From DSNY01 sp016861185 (GTDB lineage: Bacteria > Pseudomonadota > Gammaproteobacteria > Burkholderiales > Burkholderiaceae_F): a stretch of 25,704 nucleotides of DNA. The notes under the pieces are model-generated. The model searched no databases. It worked only from the letters and a program-made list of their open reading frames with translations, and was not told the origin of the DNA. The stretch spans positions 1-25,704 of the forward strand of contig SZOR01000059.1 in the NCBI GenBank assembly GCA_030263275.1, in the 5' to 3' direction. The first letter of the stretch is position 1, and each line of letters opens with the position of its first letter. Shown here piece after piece: positions 1 to 10,488 of the stretch. The position numbers and the translations under genes are program-made.

Positions 1-459
1 GCGCCGGGCAAGAAGCTGCACGTGGTGCTCGCGGCCGACGGTTCCGCAGGGTCGCTTGCCGCCGTGCGCCACGTGCTGGACCTGCGGTCGCGGCTGGCGC
101 CGGACGTGGCGCTGCAGGTCGACCTCGTCAACGTGCAGCGCGGCGTTTCGGGCGACGTGGCGAGCTTCGTCGCGCGCGACGCGCTGGCCGACTATCACCG
201 CGAGAACAGCGACCGGGCACTGGCGCCCGCGCGCGCGCTGCTCGAGGCGGCGGGCGTGGGCTACGGCGTGCACCAGTTCGTCGGCTCGCCGGGGCGCGTG
301 ATCGCCGAGTTCGCCGCCGAGCGCAACGCCGATCAGATCGCGATGGGCACGCGCGGACTCGGCACGCACACCGGCGCGCTGCTCGGCTCGGTGACGCAGG
401 AAACGCTGGAACACGCGACCGTGCCGGTGGCCGTCGTGCCCGGCAGCGACCGGGCGTGA
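1..459 (+). CDS. Universal stress protein (UspA family), 5' end outside window
   Basis: The reading frame is open from base 1 (A-P-G-K-K-L-H-V-V-L-A-A-D-G-S), so the true start lies upstream and the GTG codons at 22 and 25 are internal. It is a single Usp domain: the N-terminal strand ends in the ADGS nucleotide-contact motif, and near the C-terminus is GTRG followed by nine residues and then GS. That is the G-2x-G-9x-G(S/T) pattern of ATP-binding Usp proteins, so this copy probably binds ATP. Usp proteins are cytoplasmic and are induced by starvation, oxidative stress or low oxygen; no specific role can be read here. The gene ends in TGA at 457-459 and converges on tamB. Family assignment is secure; the missing N-terminus is probably only a few residues. 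Confidence 0.9.
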   Translation, partial: APGKKLHVVLAADGSAGSLAAVRHVLDLRSRLAPDVALQVDLVNVQRGVSGDVASFVARDALADYHRENSDRALAPARALLEAAGVGYGVHQFVGSPGRVIAEFAAERNADQIAMGTRGLGTHTGALLGSVTQETLEHATVPVAVVPGSDRA

Positions 460-520
460 GATCGCTCGGCCACGGATACGGACCGATTGCTGCGGACTGG
501 AAGGAGCGGCGGACGCGTCG

Positions 521-533
521 CCCCCCCCCCCCC
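521..533. repeat. Homopolymer tract of 13 C
   Basis: A run of 13 cytosines lies in the 110-bp gap between the convergent Usp and tamB genes. It lies in neither coding frame. No intrinsic terminator with a T run is visible in this gap on either strand. Long C tracts are unstable in replication and are also prone to length errors in sequencing, so the count is uncertain. Confidence 0.8.
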
Positions 534-569
534 GGCGTGGCGAATCCGCTTGGTCCGTGAAATCGGCGG

Positions 570-3500
570 TCAATCGAACGCGAAGCTGTACACGAGATCG
601 AGCGCGTTTTCGGTTCCCGCGCGCGCGATCACAGACAGGCGCTGCGTCAGCCGGTAGCTCAGCTGTACGACGGTGCTGGTTCCGGTCGTCGCCTGCTCGT
701 AGCTGAGCGTCAGTTCGTCCGAAAGGCGCTTGCCGATCGAAACGATCTCGCCGCCGAGCGTGGTCGAGTCGCCGCGCACGCGCCCAGCGACCGACTGGCG
801 CGGCAGCAGCGATCCGCTGCCGGCGACGTCCGCGGTGCGGATGCTGAACTCGTCGATGCCGAGCCGGCGCGCCAGCTGCGTCGGCACGCCTTCGCCGCTG
901 CCGCCCAGCAGCCCGACCGCGGCGCGCGCCAGCGCGACGTTGTCGCCGCGCGAGGCTTCCGCAGGACGCCCGAGCACCAGCCAGGACAGCGTCTCGAAGT
1001 CGGCTTGCGGCGGATCCGAGTACAGCCGCACCAGCGGACTGGCGGCGGTGCGCGTGATCGTGACGCCGACTTCGACCGGCAATCCCTTGCGCAGCGCCAG
1101 GATGTCGAGCCCCGGGTTGTCGATCGGACCCTGGAAATTGATCCGGCCGCGTTCGATGACGAGCTTCTGTCCGTAGCCTTCGTAGGTGCCGTCGCGCGCT
1201 TCGACCGTGCCGGTGGCGCGGATCACGCCGCGCCCTTCGTGCCGCACGCGCAGCGCGCCCGCGAGCCGCGTGTCCACGCCGCTGCCGCGCAGGACGAACG
1301 CCGGGCCCAGGTCGATGCCGAAATCGAAGTCGAACGCCACGCGCGGTTCGGCCGCCTGGCGGCGCGCCTCGGGCGCGTCGGTAGCGCGTACGACGATCAC
1401 GTCGTCCGACAGGGAAGGCACCGTCGGGCGCGCGATGTCGATGTAACCGGCGTCGGCGACGAGCGCGCCGTCGAGCCGCACGCGCTTCGGCGAGAACACC
1501 ATGTTCGCGCCGCCGGTGCCGACCGCCCAGCGGTCGCGCCGCTGTACGAGCGGAAACCGCACGAACTGCACCTGGACCACGCCTTCCAGCTCGGGCAGCT
1601 TTACGCGCCCGCTCGCGTCGAGCCGTCCGCTCGCCTGCGCGCCGAGCGCCTGGCGGACGCGCCGATCGTCGGGCACGAAGCGCGGCGGGCCGCTGAAGCT
1701 CACCGAGTCGAACACCACTTCGGTGGTGCCGCGCTCGCCGGCGGCGAGCCGCGCGCGCACGGTGCCGTTTTCGAGCCGCACGCCCTGTTCGATCCACGCG
1801 ACCCGCAACCCGTCGGCGTTGATGAAGCCGCTTGCGCGCGGTGCCGCCGGCGTTCCGGCGAGTTGCAGGCTTGCCTGCGCCGAGCCGCCGACACGGATGC
1901 TTTCGCGCAGGTTCGCCGACAGGAAAGGGTTGATCCACGCGAGCGAAGGAACGCTCGCCTCCAGCTCGCCGCTCCACGCCCCCTGTTGCGCGAGCCGCCA
2001 GCCACCGTCGTCGCTTTCGATCTCGGCGCGCAGCGCGGCGGTCACCGCGCCGACTTCGGAGCCGCGCGCGACCGCCCGCACGTCCAGGCGATTGGCGCGC
2101 ACCAGCGCCTCGACGCGCATCTCGGTCAACCCCATCCTCGCGCGGCGCGTCGCCGAGCCGGTGTGCACGTCGCCGCCGGTGCGTTCGATGAGCACGCGCG
2201 CGTCCAGCGCCTGCGCGGCACGCAGGCTCCATTCGCCGCGCAGCGCAAGCGGCACTTCGCCCGCGCCTGCCGTGGCGGCCAGCACGAGATCCGCGAACGC
2301 GCCGCTCGATTCGACCGCCCGGTCGCGACCTTCACTGCGCCACTGCAGCCGCGCGTCGGTCACGCGCGCGCCGTGCACGCGAAGCTGCGCCGGGCCGATG
2401 CGTCCGCCGTCCGCGCCGACCGCGAGCTCCGCCGGCGCCGCGAGCGTGGTGTCGAGAGCGCCGCCTGCGCTCGCGCTTTCGACGCGTCCGCGCCACGCGC
2501 CGCCGCGGATTGAATCCGGGGCGTCGGCGCGCCAGCCGCCGACGAGCGCGGCGGCGAGCGGAGCACCGTCCGCGGTGCGCGCCGCGAGCGTGAGCCGATG
2601 TTCGCGCAGCGTGCCGGCGGCCTGCAGTTGCGCTTCGGCGACCGAGAGGGCGTCGCCGCGCGGGTGGCGGTGCTCGCGCAGCCCGAGCGTGGCCTCGAGC
2701 GCCCCGTCGGCGCCGCCGCCGTAGCGAAGCTGCGCGCCCAGCCTGCCGATCCGCTGCCCCGCGTAGACGATCCGGCTCGCTTCGAGGCTCGCGTCGATCG
2801 CCGGCGCGCGCCAGGCGCCGGACAGTGTCGCGCGCGCCTCGACCGCACCGCGCAGCGGCAGCCCGAGCTCTTCGACCGCTGGTGCGTTCAGCGCGACCTC
2901 GAGGTTGCGCACGGTGCCGCCTTCGCTCGTGCCGAGCCCGCCACGCACGGCGAGCGCGGCAGAACGCACGGCGAGGTCAGCGTCGATCTCCACCTCGTCC
3001 TGGCCAAACCAGCGCGCATCGATGCGGCCGCGCAGCGGTCTGCCGAGCAGCGCGCTGTCGGCGAGCGAAGCGCGCAGCGTTGCGCGCGGCGCCGGCCGCA
3101 GCACGCCTTCGGCGCGCAATTCCCCGTTCAGGCGCGCATCGGCACCCTTGACGAGCAAGCCCGGGTTCAGATCGCGCAGCGTGCCGCTGACGGAGAACGC
3201 GCGCGCGTTGCGCTGCGACAGCTCGCCGGTCAGTTGCGCGTAGCCGCCGTCGAGCCGCAGCCGCCCCTGTTCGAGCGCGATGCGATCGGCGTCGATGCGC
3301 AACTCCGCGTCGAGGCTGAAAGGCGGGCGACCGGGCGCGGCGCGCGCGCGCAGTTGCGCCTGCACGCGCGTACTGTCGGCGCCTGACTGCGCGGCGACCC
3401 GGCCGTCCACGCTCATCGGCTGCGCGCGCGTGTGGATCGTCGCCGGATCGACGCCGTCGAGCCGCGCATCGACGTCCCAGCGCGGCGCGGTCCGCTGCTG

Positions 3501-4601
3501 CCAGTCGAGCGCAAAGCGCCCCGAGGCCGCGCCGCGCGGGAGCAGCGCGCGCGCGTCGTCGAGCGCGAGCGCGTCCGCGTGCGCGGTGAGCCGGCCGCGC
3601 AGTTCGCGCAGCGGGATGCGCCCGCCGTCCAGCGGACCGGGGCGGCGGTTGAAGACCTGGATCGGGCCCGACAACGTGAACGTGTCCGCCGAAACGGGCT
3701 GAAGCTGCGCCCGAAGCTCCAGCTCGGCGTGCGGCGCGCCCGCGAGCCACGCGGCAGGGTCGATGCCTGCGACGTCGGCGTCGAGCGACTGCAGCGCTTC
3801 CGGCGCGAACGGCGCGACCCGCAACCGCAGCGCGCCGCGCGCGGCGTAACCGGGACCGCCGGTGACGCCCGCGTTCAGCTCGAGCTGCTCGAGCGATTCC
3901 AGCGCGCGCCAGGTCGCCTGCACCGGCGCATCGAGCGTGGCCGGTTCGCCACCGCCGCCGACGACCAGCCGCGAAATCAGTGTGCCGCCGGCGTCGATCG
4001 GGAAAGGCCGCGTCGGTCCGAGCGTGCCGACGACGGTTAGCCGGTTGCCCGCGATGGCGGCGGCGAAGCGGCGGACCTCGGTGCCGCGCGGGCCGAAGGC
4101 GAGTGCGGCGTCGATCGCGTTCATCCTGAAGATCGGCCGCTCGCGCTCGATCGCGAATTCGCCGATGCGCAGCGCGTGCGCATCGAACGTCAACGGCGCG
4201 GCGATGCGCGCCGGAACCTGCGCGGGTCCTGGAGTCGGGACCGGCGGCAGGCGCACCGCGACCCGCGCGGCGTACACCTCGGCGAGCGCGAGCTGCCGCG
4301 ACAGCGGCGCGAAGGAGTCGATCGATCCGCGCACGCCGGTGAGCACGACGACGGTGCGCCCGACTTCGATGCGCAACTCGTCGATCTCGACGGCGGTGGC
4401 GAGAGCCCCGCGGACTCCGGTCGCGGTGATCCGCTCCGGCAGCAGCGCATCGATCGCGCGCACGACGAGCGCGACGCCGCCCGCGGTGCGGACCAGCCAG
4501 GCCGTGCCGGCGGCGAGCAGCGCGGCCAGCAGCACTGCGAGTCCGAGCACGATCCAGGGCCAGCGGCGGCGGACGGCGGGCGCGTGGGGCGAATCCGTCA
4601 T
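570..4601 (-). CDS. tamB: Translocation and assembly module inner-membrane protein TamB
   Basis: A 1343-residue protein of the TamB (DUF490) family. TamB is anchored in the inner membrane, spans the periplasm as a long hydrophobic beta-taco groove and works with TamA in outer-membrane biogenesis, including autotransporter assembly and, in recent work on AsmA-like proteins, lipid transport. A short basic N-terminus (RRR at 11-13) precedes one membrane segment at about residues 15-37, followed by a long beta-rich repetitive region. The C-terminal TamB domain is recognisable, with the run of GTVEARDGTYEGYGQ, RGRINFQGPIDNP and SDPPQADFETLSWLVLGRP and a final YSFAFD. The frame stays open upstream to 5018, but that part overlaps tamA. 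The ATG at 4601 is chosen because it gives the membrane anchor and follows GAGGGAG at good spacing. It lies 94 bp after tamA and is probably cotranscribed with it. Confidence 0.95.
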   Translation of the reverse strand: MTDSPHAPAVRRRWPWIVLGLAVLLAALLAAGTAWLVRTAGGVALVVRAIDALLPERITATGVRGALATAVEIDELRIEVGRTVVVLTGVRGSIDSFAPLSRQLALAEVYAARVAVRLPPVPTPGPAQVPARIAAPLTFDAHALRIGEFAIERERPIFRMNAIDAALAFGPRGTEVRRFAAAIAGNRLTVVGTLGPTRPFPIDAGGTLISRLVVGGGGEPATLDAPVQATWRALESLEQLELNAGVTGGPGYAARGALRLRVAPFAPEALQSLDADVAGIDPAAWLAGAPHAELELRAQLQPVSADTFTLSGPIQVFNRRPGPLDGGRIPLRELRGRLTAHADALALDDARALLPRGAASGRFALDWQQRTAPRWDVDARLDGVDPATIHTRAQPMSVDGRVAAQSGADSTRVQAQLRARAAPGRPPFSLDAELRIDADRIALEQGRLRLDGGYAQLTGELSQRNARAFSVSGTLRDLNPGLLVKGADARLNGELRAEGVLRPAPRATLRASLADSALLGRPLRGRIDARWFGQDEVEIDADLAVRSAALAVRGGLGTSEGGTVRNLEVALNAPAVEELGLPLRGAVEARATLSGAWRAPAIDASLEASRIVYAGQRIGRLGAQLRYGGGADGALEATLGLREHRHPRGDALSVAEAQLQAAGTLREHRLTLAARTADGAPLAAALVGGWRADAPDSIRGGAWRGRVESASAGGALDTTLAAPAELAVGADGGRIGPAQLRVHGARVTDARLQWRSEGRDRAVESSGAFADLVLAATAGAGEVPLALRGEWSLRAAQALDARVLIERTGGDVHTGSATRRARMGLTEMRVEALVRANRLDVRAVARGSEVGAVTAALRAEIESDDGGWRLAQQGAWSGELEASVPSLAWINPFLSANLRESIRVGGSAQASLQLAGTPAAPRASGFINADGLRVAWIEQGVRLENGTVRARLAAGERGTTEVVFDSVSFSGPPRFVPDDRRVRQALGAQASGRLDASGRVKLPELEGVVQVQFVRFPLVQRRDRWAVGTGGANMVFSPKRVRLDGALVADAGYIDIARPTVPSLSDDVIVVRATDAPEARRQAAEPRVAFDFDFGIDLGPAFVLRGSGVDTRLAGALRVRHEGRGVIRATGTVEARDGTYEGYGQKLVIERGRINFQGPIDNPGLDILALRKGLPVEVGVTITRTAASPLVRLYSDPPQADFETLSWLVLGRPAEASRGDNVALARAAVGLLGGSGEGVPTQLARRLGIDEFSIRTADVAGSGSLLPRQSVAGRVRGDSTTLGGEIVSIGKRLSDELTLSYEQATTGTSTVVQLSYRLTQRLSVIARAGTENALDLVYSFAFD

Positions 4602-4641
4602 CCGCGCTCCCTCATCCGTGATCCGCGCTCCGTCATCTGTG
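4600..4641. repeat. Two 21-bp tandem copies over the tamB translation start
   Basis: Bases 4600-4620 and 4621-4641 are direct repeats differing at two positions, with shorter remnants of the same motif on each side (ATCCGTC at 4593, ATCCGTG at 4642). Read on the minus strand, each copy holds a purine-rich ribosome-binding-like stretch and a GCGCGGAT end. In the downstream copy this runs into the tamB ATG; in the upstream copy the matching codon is ATC. A 12-codon minus-strand reading frame starts with ATG at 4636, has a second in-frame ATG at 4615, and ends in TGA at 4598-4600, overlapping the tamB ATG as ATGA. The repeat is plain in the sequence; any role in coupling translation is inference. 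Confidence 0.8.
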
Positions 4642-4695
4642 ATCCGTGAATAGCGCAATCCGCAATCCGAGGCAACGCAATCCGAAGATCCTGCC

Positions 4696-6489
4696 TCAGA
4701 ACGCGATCGCGACCGCGAAGTGCAGACGCCAGCGCCCGCCGCTGCCGTCCGGCCGCCGCTCGCCGTAGGCCACGTCGAGCGCCAAGGGGCCGGCGAGCGT
4801 TTTCCAGCGCACGCCGAAACCGGCGCCGCGGCCGAAGGACATGTCGTCCCAGTCGTCCGCCGCGTCGCCGACGTCGATGAAGACGGCACCGCCCCACTCG
4901 GCGCCGAACCAGCGCACCGCTTCGAGCGAGCCGACCGCGAGCATCGTCCCGCCCGGCCGCGCCGTTCCCGCGCGCGGACCGAGCGCCTGGTACGCGTAGC
5001 CGCGCACGCTGCCCACACCGCCGGCCGTGAACAGCAGGTCCTTCGGCACGATGTCGGCGTTATCCGCGAAAGTGCGGCCGAGCTCGATGCGTGCGATCAG
5101 CACGTTGCGCTTCGGATCGGCGAAAGGCAGCGGCTGGTAGCGCACGTAGCGCGCGTGCGTGTAGGTGAAGACGTTGTTGGTCAGGCTGCGCAGGATGTCG
5201 CGGCTGATGCCCGCCCCCGCGGTCCCGGACAGGATGTCGCCGCGCCGCGGGTCGGTGATTTCGTCGACCGCGCGCCGCGTCCAGGTGTAGGTCCCGAAGG
5301 CCGTGTCGCTGGTGACCCCCGGCACCTCGGGCGTCAACGCGTTGCGCCGCAGTTCGCGCTGCAGGTTCAGCGCCAGTCGCGTTTCGATCGTCGCGTCCTT
5401 CGCCTCGCGAAGCTGCGCGCGCGCTGCACCGGCCCCCCAGCGGTGCGTGATCACGTTTTCGATGTCGGTGCGTTCGAACAGCACGCCGAGCGAATCGAGC
5501 GCGCCGTTGGGCTTGGGCGGCAGCAGCAGGTCGCTGTAGACGATCGCGCGCGTTCGGTCGACGCCGACGCCGGTCTGCAGCGTGTATGGATAACCGAAGA
5601 TCAGCGCCTGCCGGTACAGCGCTTCGGCGCGCGGCCCCGTGTTGGTCGAATAGCCGAGCCCGAAGCTCACGCGCTTGGTCTGCGCTTCGGTCACCTTGAC
5701 GACGATCGGCGCATGCTCGGCGCGCTGCGGGTCCGGCTCGACGACGACGCCGACCGCCGAGAAGTACGGCGAACTCTGCATGCGGCGCTGGAATTCGAGA
5801 AGCTGCAGCACGTCGTAGCGGTCGCCCGGCCGGGTCGGGTTGAAGCGCTCGACCAGATCGCGGTCGTAGCGCTTCAGCCCCTCGACCTGCAGCTCGCCGA
5901 CCGTGAACTGCGGTCCGCTGTCGATCTCGACATGCAGCGAAACGGTGTGCTTGTCCGCGTCGACCTCGGCGAGCGAATCGACCAGCCGCGCGGCGGCGAA
6001 GTCCTTTTCCTGCACGCGGGCGAGCAGCCGCGACTTTGCGGTCGACCAGACGCTGTCGCGAAACGGTGCGCCGACCGGCAATTCCCAGGCGGCGCGCAGC
6101 TCGGCGATGCGCTGCGGCTGCGCTTCGATCGCGCCGCGCAGCACGAGATCGAGCTTGCCGACGCGCGCGCGCGGGCCGAGCTCGATCCGCAGCACGTAGC
6201 GGGCGCTTTCGTCGCGATCGGCCTCGACGCGGACGCTCGGCGCAAAGTAGCCCTCGGTCGCGAGCGTGGCCAGCGCGTCTTCGCGCAGCCGGCGCAGCCG
6301 GCGCTCCTCGTCGGCAGCGTCCAGATCCGCTTCGATCGCGACGATCCGCTGGCGCGCTTCGAGCAGCTTTACGAGCGCCTCGTTGACTTCGGCCGGTGCA
6401 CCCGGCGCGTCGAAGCGCGCGAGCAGGCGTTCCTGCGCCGCGGCCGTCGCGGCGACGAACAGGATCAGGCTGACGAGGACAGCACGCAA
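4696..6489 (-). CDS. tamA: Omp85-family outer-membrane protein TamA
   Basis: A 597-residue BamA/TamA (Omp85) family protein, the outer-membrane partner of TamB. Residues 1 to about 19 form a signal peptide ending ATAAAQ. Roughly residues 20-265 fit POTRA domains, and the rest a 16-strand barrel. The VRGY signature of Omp85 barrels lies near residue 495 (GGVGSVRGYAYQ), and the protein ends in phenylalanine, the usual outer-membrane barrel signal. Length matches TamA (E. coli about 577). The start codon is TTG at 6487-6489: an in-frame TAG lies 11 codons upstream and no ATG or GTG lies between, and this start gives a clean signal peptide. No good Shine-Dalgarno is visible. tamB follows 94 bp downstream. 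The adjacent divergent gene is clpB. Confidence 0.93.
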   Translation of the reverse strand: MRAVLVSLILFVAATAAAQERLLARFDAPGAPAEVNEALVKLLEARQRIVAIEADLDAADEERRLRRLREDALATLATEGYFAPSVRVEADRDESARYVLRIELGPRARVGKLDLVLRGAIEAQPQRIAELRAAWELPVGAPFRDSVWSTAKSRLLARVQEKDFAAARLVDSLAEVDADKHTVSLHVEIDSGPQFTVGELQVEGLKRYDRDLVERFNPTRPGDRYDVLQLLEFQRRMQSSPYFSAVGVVVEPDPQRAEHAPIVVKVTEAQTKRVSFGLGYSTNTGPRAEALYRQALIFGYPYTLQTGVGVDRTRAIVYSDLLLPPKPNGALDSLGVLFERTDIENVITHRWGAGAARAQLREAKDATIETRLALNLQRELRRNALTPEVPGVTSDTAFGTYTWTRRAVDEITDPRRGDILSGTAGAGISRDILRSLTNNVFTYTHARYVRYQPLPFADPKRNVLIARIELGRTFADNADIVPKDLLFTAGGVGSVRGYAYQALGPRAGTARPGGTMLAVGSLEAVRWFGAEWGGAVFIDVGDAADDWDDMSFGRGAGFGVRWKTLAGPLALDVAYGERRPDGSGGRWRLHFAVAIAF

Positions 6490-6516
6490 CGGAAGGGGCG
6501 ACGCAGGCGAAGCCGG

Positions 6517-6522
6517 ATTCTA
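6517..6522 (-). promoter_or_regulatory. Candidate -10 box for tamA-tamB
   Basis: The minus strand reads TAGAAT here (five of six matches to TATAAT), about 28 bases before the tamA TTG. No convincing -35 hexamer lies 16-18 bp upstream. Position and composition fit a weak housekeeping promoter with a leader of about 20 nt. Confidence 0.4.
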
Positions 6523-6546
6523 AGCAACGCACCGCGCCGCCCGCGG

Positions 6547-6575
6547 GTTGAAATGGCGCGGGCAAACCCCAGCTT
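6547..6575 (+). promoter_or_regulatory. Sigma32 (RpoH) heat-shock promoter of clpB
   Basis: GTTGAAA at 6547-6553, a 13-bp spacer, then CCCCAGCTT at 6567-6575. The established RpoH consensus is about CTTGAAA, 11-16 bp, then CCCCATNT, so both halves match closely. Transcription would begin near 6581, leaving a leader of about 50 nt before the clpB ATG. clpB is a classic sigma32 regulon member in proteobacteria, which agrees with the placement. Confidence 0.8.
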
Positions 6576-6629
6576 CCCGACGGGCCGGCCGCGCCGGCGA
6601 CCCGACGAGCCCTTCACAACGCGAACATC

Positions 6630-9210
<2,581 letters not shown>

Positions 9211-9218
<8 letters not shown>

Positions 9219-9241
9219 CGCGCGGCCGACGCGTCAGTGCA
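9211..9241. terminator. Shared hairpin between convergent clpB and DUF2863 genes
   Basis: Arms TGCACTGACGCG (9211-9222) and CGCGTCAGTGCA (9230-9241) are perfect 12-bp inverted repeats around a 7-base loop. The left arm contains the clpB stop TGA (9216-9218) and the right arm contains the stop of the opposing gene (9234-9236). Neither side has a T run, so this is not a textbook intrinsic terminator. It could still act as a bidirectional pause or a 3'-end protecting stem. Confidence 0.6.
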
Positions 9242-10415
9242 GCGGCCGCGCCGGCTGCTCTTCGCTTTCCTCGGGCGGCTCGGCGTGCACCGCGTGGCCG
9301 GTGGGATTCGGGAACATCGGCGCACCGCAGTCGTCGCAGTATTCGAGCGGGAAACGGTGCGCGTGCGTCGTGATCCGGTTTACGCCGAGCGCGCGCAGCG
9401 CGGCCTCGATCTCCTCCTGCGCCTTGTCCTCCTCGTCGCCGAGCAGCGGCCACACCACGCCTTCGATGACCGCGTCCTCGTCGTTGGCGGTCGAGATCCC
9501 GACGCGGATCTCCTCGACGCGCTTGTCCTCGAACGGGGCGATCGTCGCTTGCAGCGCCGACGGCGCAAGCTCGTAGGCGAGCTTCAGATACGACACGGCT
9601 GCTTCGAGCGAGAACTCGCGCAGGTCGCGATCGGCCTGGCGCAGCGCTGCGTGGAAGGCGTTCGGCGCGAGCAGCCGGTAGCGGCAGCCGGTCAGCAGCG
9701 GCTGCAGCGCGTTACCGGCCTGTTCGCGGAACGCCGCGATCGCCGCGAGCTTGGCATCCGGATCGACGCCCGTTTCCTGCCAGTGGAACAGCGCCGCACC
9801 CTGCGGCGCGACGATCGCGGCGAGCAGGTAGCGCGTGTCGGCGAGCATCGCGACCGGTTCGCGCAGCGCCTTGGGATCGATCTTCATGCGCGTGCCGTGC
9901 GCGGCCGCGGCAAACAGCTTGTCGGCGAAGTCGCGCACCTCGCCGAAGGACTCCGGAAGCTGGTCGATCGAGAACAGGTAGTCGGCGAGCGCCACGCGCG
10001 CGCCGCGTGCGGCCAGATGGGCGGTCAGGTGCACGCCGATGTTGTCGGCCAGTGGTCCCGGCAGGATCGTCGTCGGCAACTTGTAGCGCGACCATGCGAG
10101 TAGCGGCACGGCGATCAGCAGCGCGTCGTGCGGTTTCCCGTCGATGTCGATCGTCGCGCTTTCGGCGCACGACTCCGCCAGATCGGCCAGATCGTCGTAT
10201 GCCCCCGGGTTGCTGCGCGCGAGTTCGTCGAGCGCGGCCTCGATCGCGTCGTCGAATCCGCGTACGAGGCGGTCGTTGATCAGTTCGACGAGCCGGCGCT
10301 CCCACAGTCGATCCTCGATGCGGGTTCCGGACTCGGACAAGCGGCGCGCGAGCTTGGCAAGCGTTTCGGCGTCGGCGGAGTGGCGCGCGCGGGAGATGTA
10401 GCGATTGCGGCGCAT
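9234..10415 (-). CDS. DUF2863 family protein
   Basis: A 393-residue protein that I recognise as DUF2863, a family of unknown function seen in Betaproteobacteria. The N-terminus is basic (MRRNRYISRARH) and is followed by SESGTRIEDRLWERRLVELI and an alpha-rich body with no signal peptide or membrane segment, so it is probably cytoplasmic. Near the C-terminus EYCDDCGAPMFPNP contains a CxxC pair (about 360 and 363) like a small zinc knuckle, then an acidic, Pro- and Glu-rich tail. The start ATG at 10413-10415 follows AGGA at about 7 bases; the frame is open further upstream but would run into the preceding gene. It lies 73 bp after the phosphoesterase gene on the same strand and also has its own -10-like element. 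Function is unknown. Confidence 0.85.
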   Translation of the reverse strand: MRRNRYISRARHSADAETLAKLARRLSESGTRIEDRLWERRLVELINDRLVRGFDDAIEAALDELARSNPGAYDDLADLAESCAESATIDIDGKPHDALLIAVPLLAWSRYKLPTTILPGPLADNIGVHLTAHLAARGARVALADYLFSIDQLPESFGEVRDFADKLFAAAAHGTRMKIDPKALREPVAMLADTRYLLAAIVAPQGAALFHWQETGVDPDAKLAAIAAFREQAGNALQPLLTGCRYRLLAPNAFHAALRQADRDLREFSLEAAVSYLKLAYELAPSALQATIAPFEDKRVEEIRVGISTANDEDAVIEGVVWPLLGDEEDKAQEEIEAALRALGVNRITTHAHRFPLEYCDDCGAPMFPNPTGHAVHAEPPEESEEQPARPLH

Positions 10416-10443
10416 GGGTGTTCCTGCGGCTTTGAAGGCCGCG

Positions 10444-10452
10444 ATTATCCCA
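10444..10452 (-). promoter_or_regulatory. Extended -10 element before the DUF2863 gene
   Basis: The minus strand reads TGGGATAAT, an extended -10 (TGn plus GATAAT, five of six matches to TATAAT), about 30 bases before the ATG. It continues as CGCGGC. The same 12-base string, GATAATCGCGGC, also occurs before the phosphoesterase gene. No -35 hexamer is evident, which extended -10 promoters tolerate. Confidence 0.5.
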
Positions 10453-10488
10453 CCACCGCAGCGCCTCGCGGGCGCGGCACCTGCGCGC

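Noticed and set aside
521..533. Phase-variable coding switch at the C tract
   Set aside because: The tract is outside both flanking coding sequences and both genes terminate before it.
1005..2513. Long plus-strand open frame opposite tamB (about 500 codons)
   Set aside because: It is antisense to a clearly recognised TamB, its translation is rich in Arg, Ala and His without motifs, and GC-rich DNA commonly leaves such frames open.
4594..4680. Possible CRISPR array from short repeats between tamA and tamB
   Set aside because: The units are contiguous 21-bp direct repeats with no unique spacers, and no cas gene is present.
4602..5018. N-terminal extension of tamB by 139 codons
   Set aside because: The extension overlaps the tamA coding region, has Arg/Ser shadow composition and would bury the membrane anchor; the ATG at 4601 has a ribosome-binding site.
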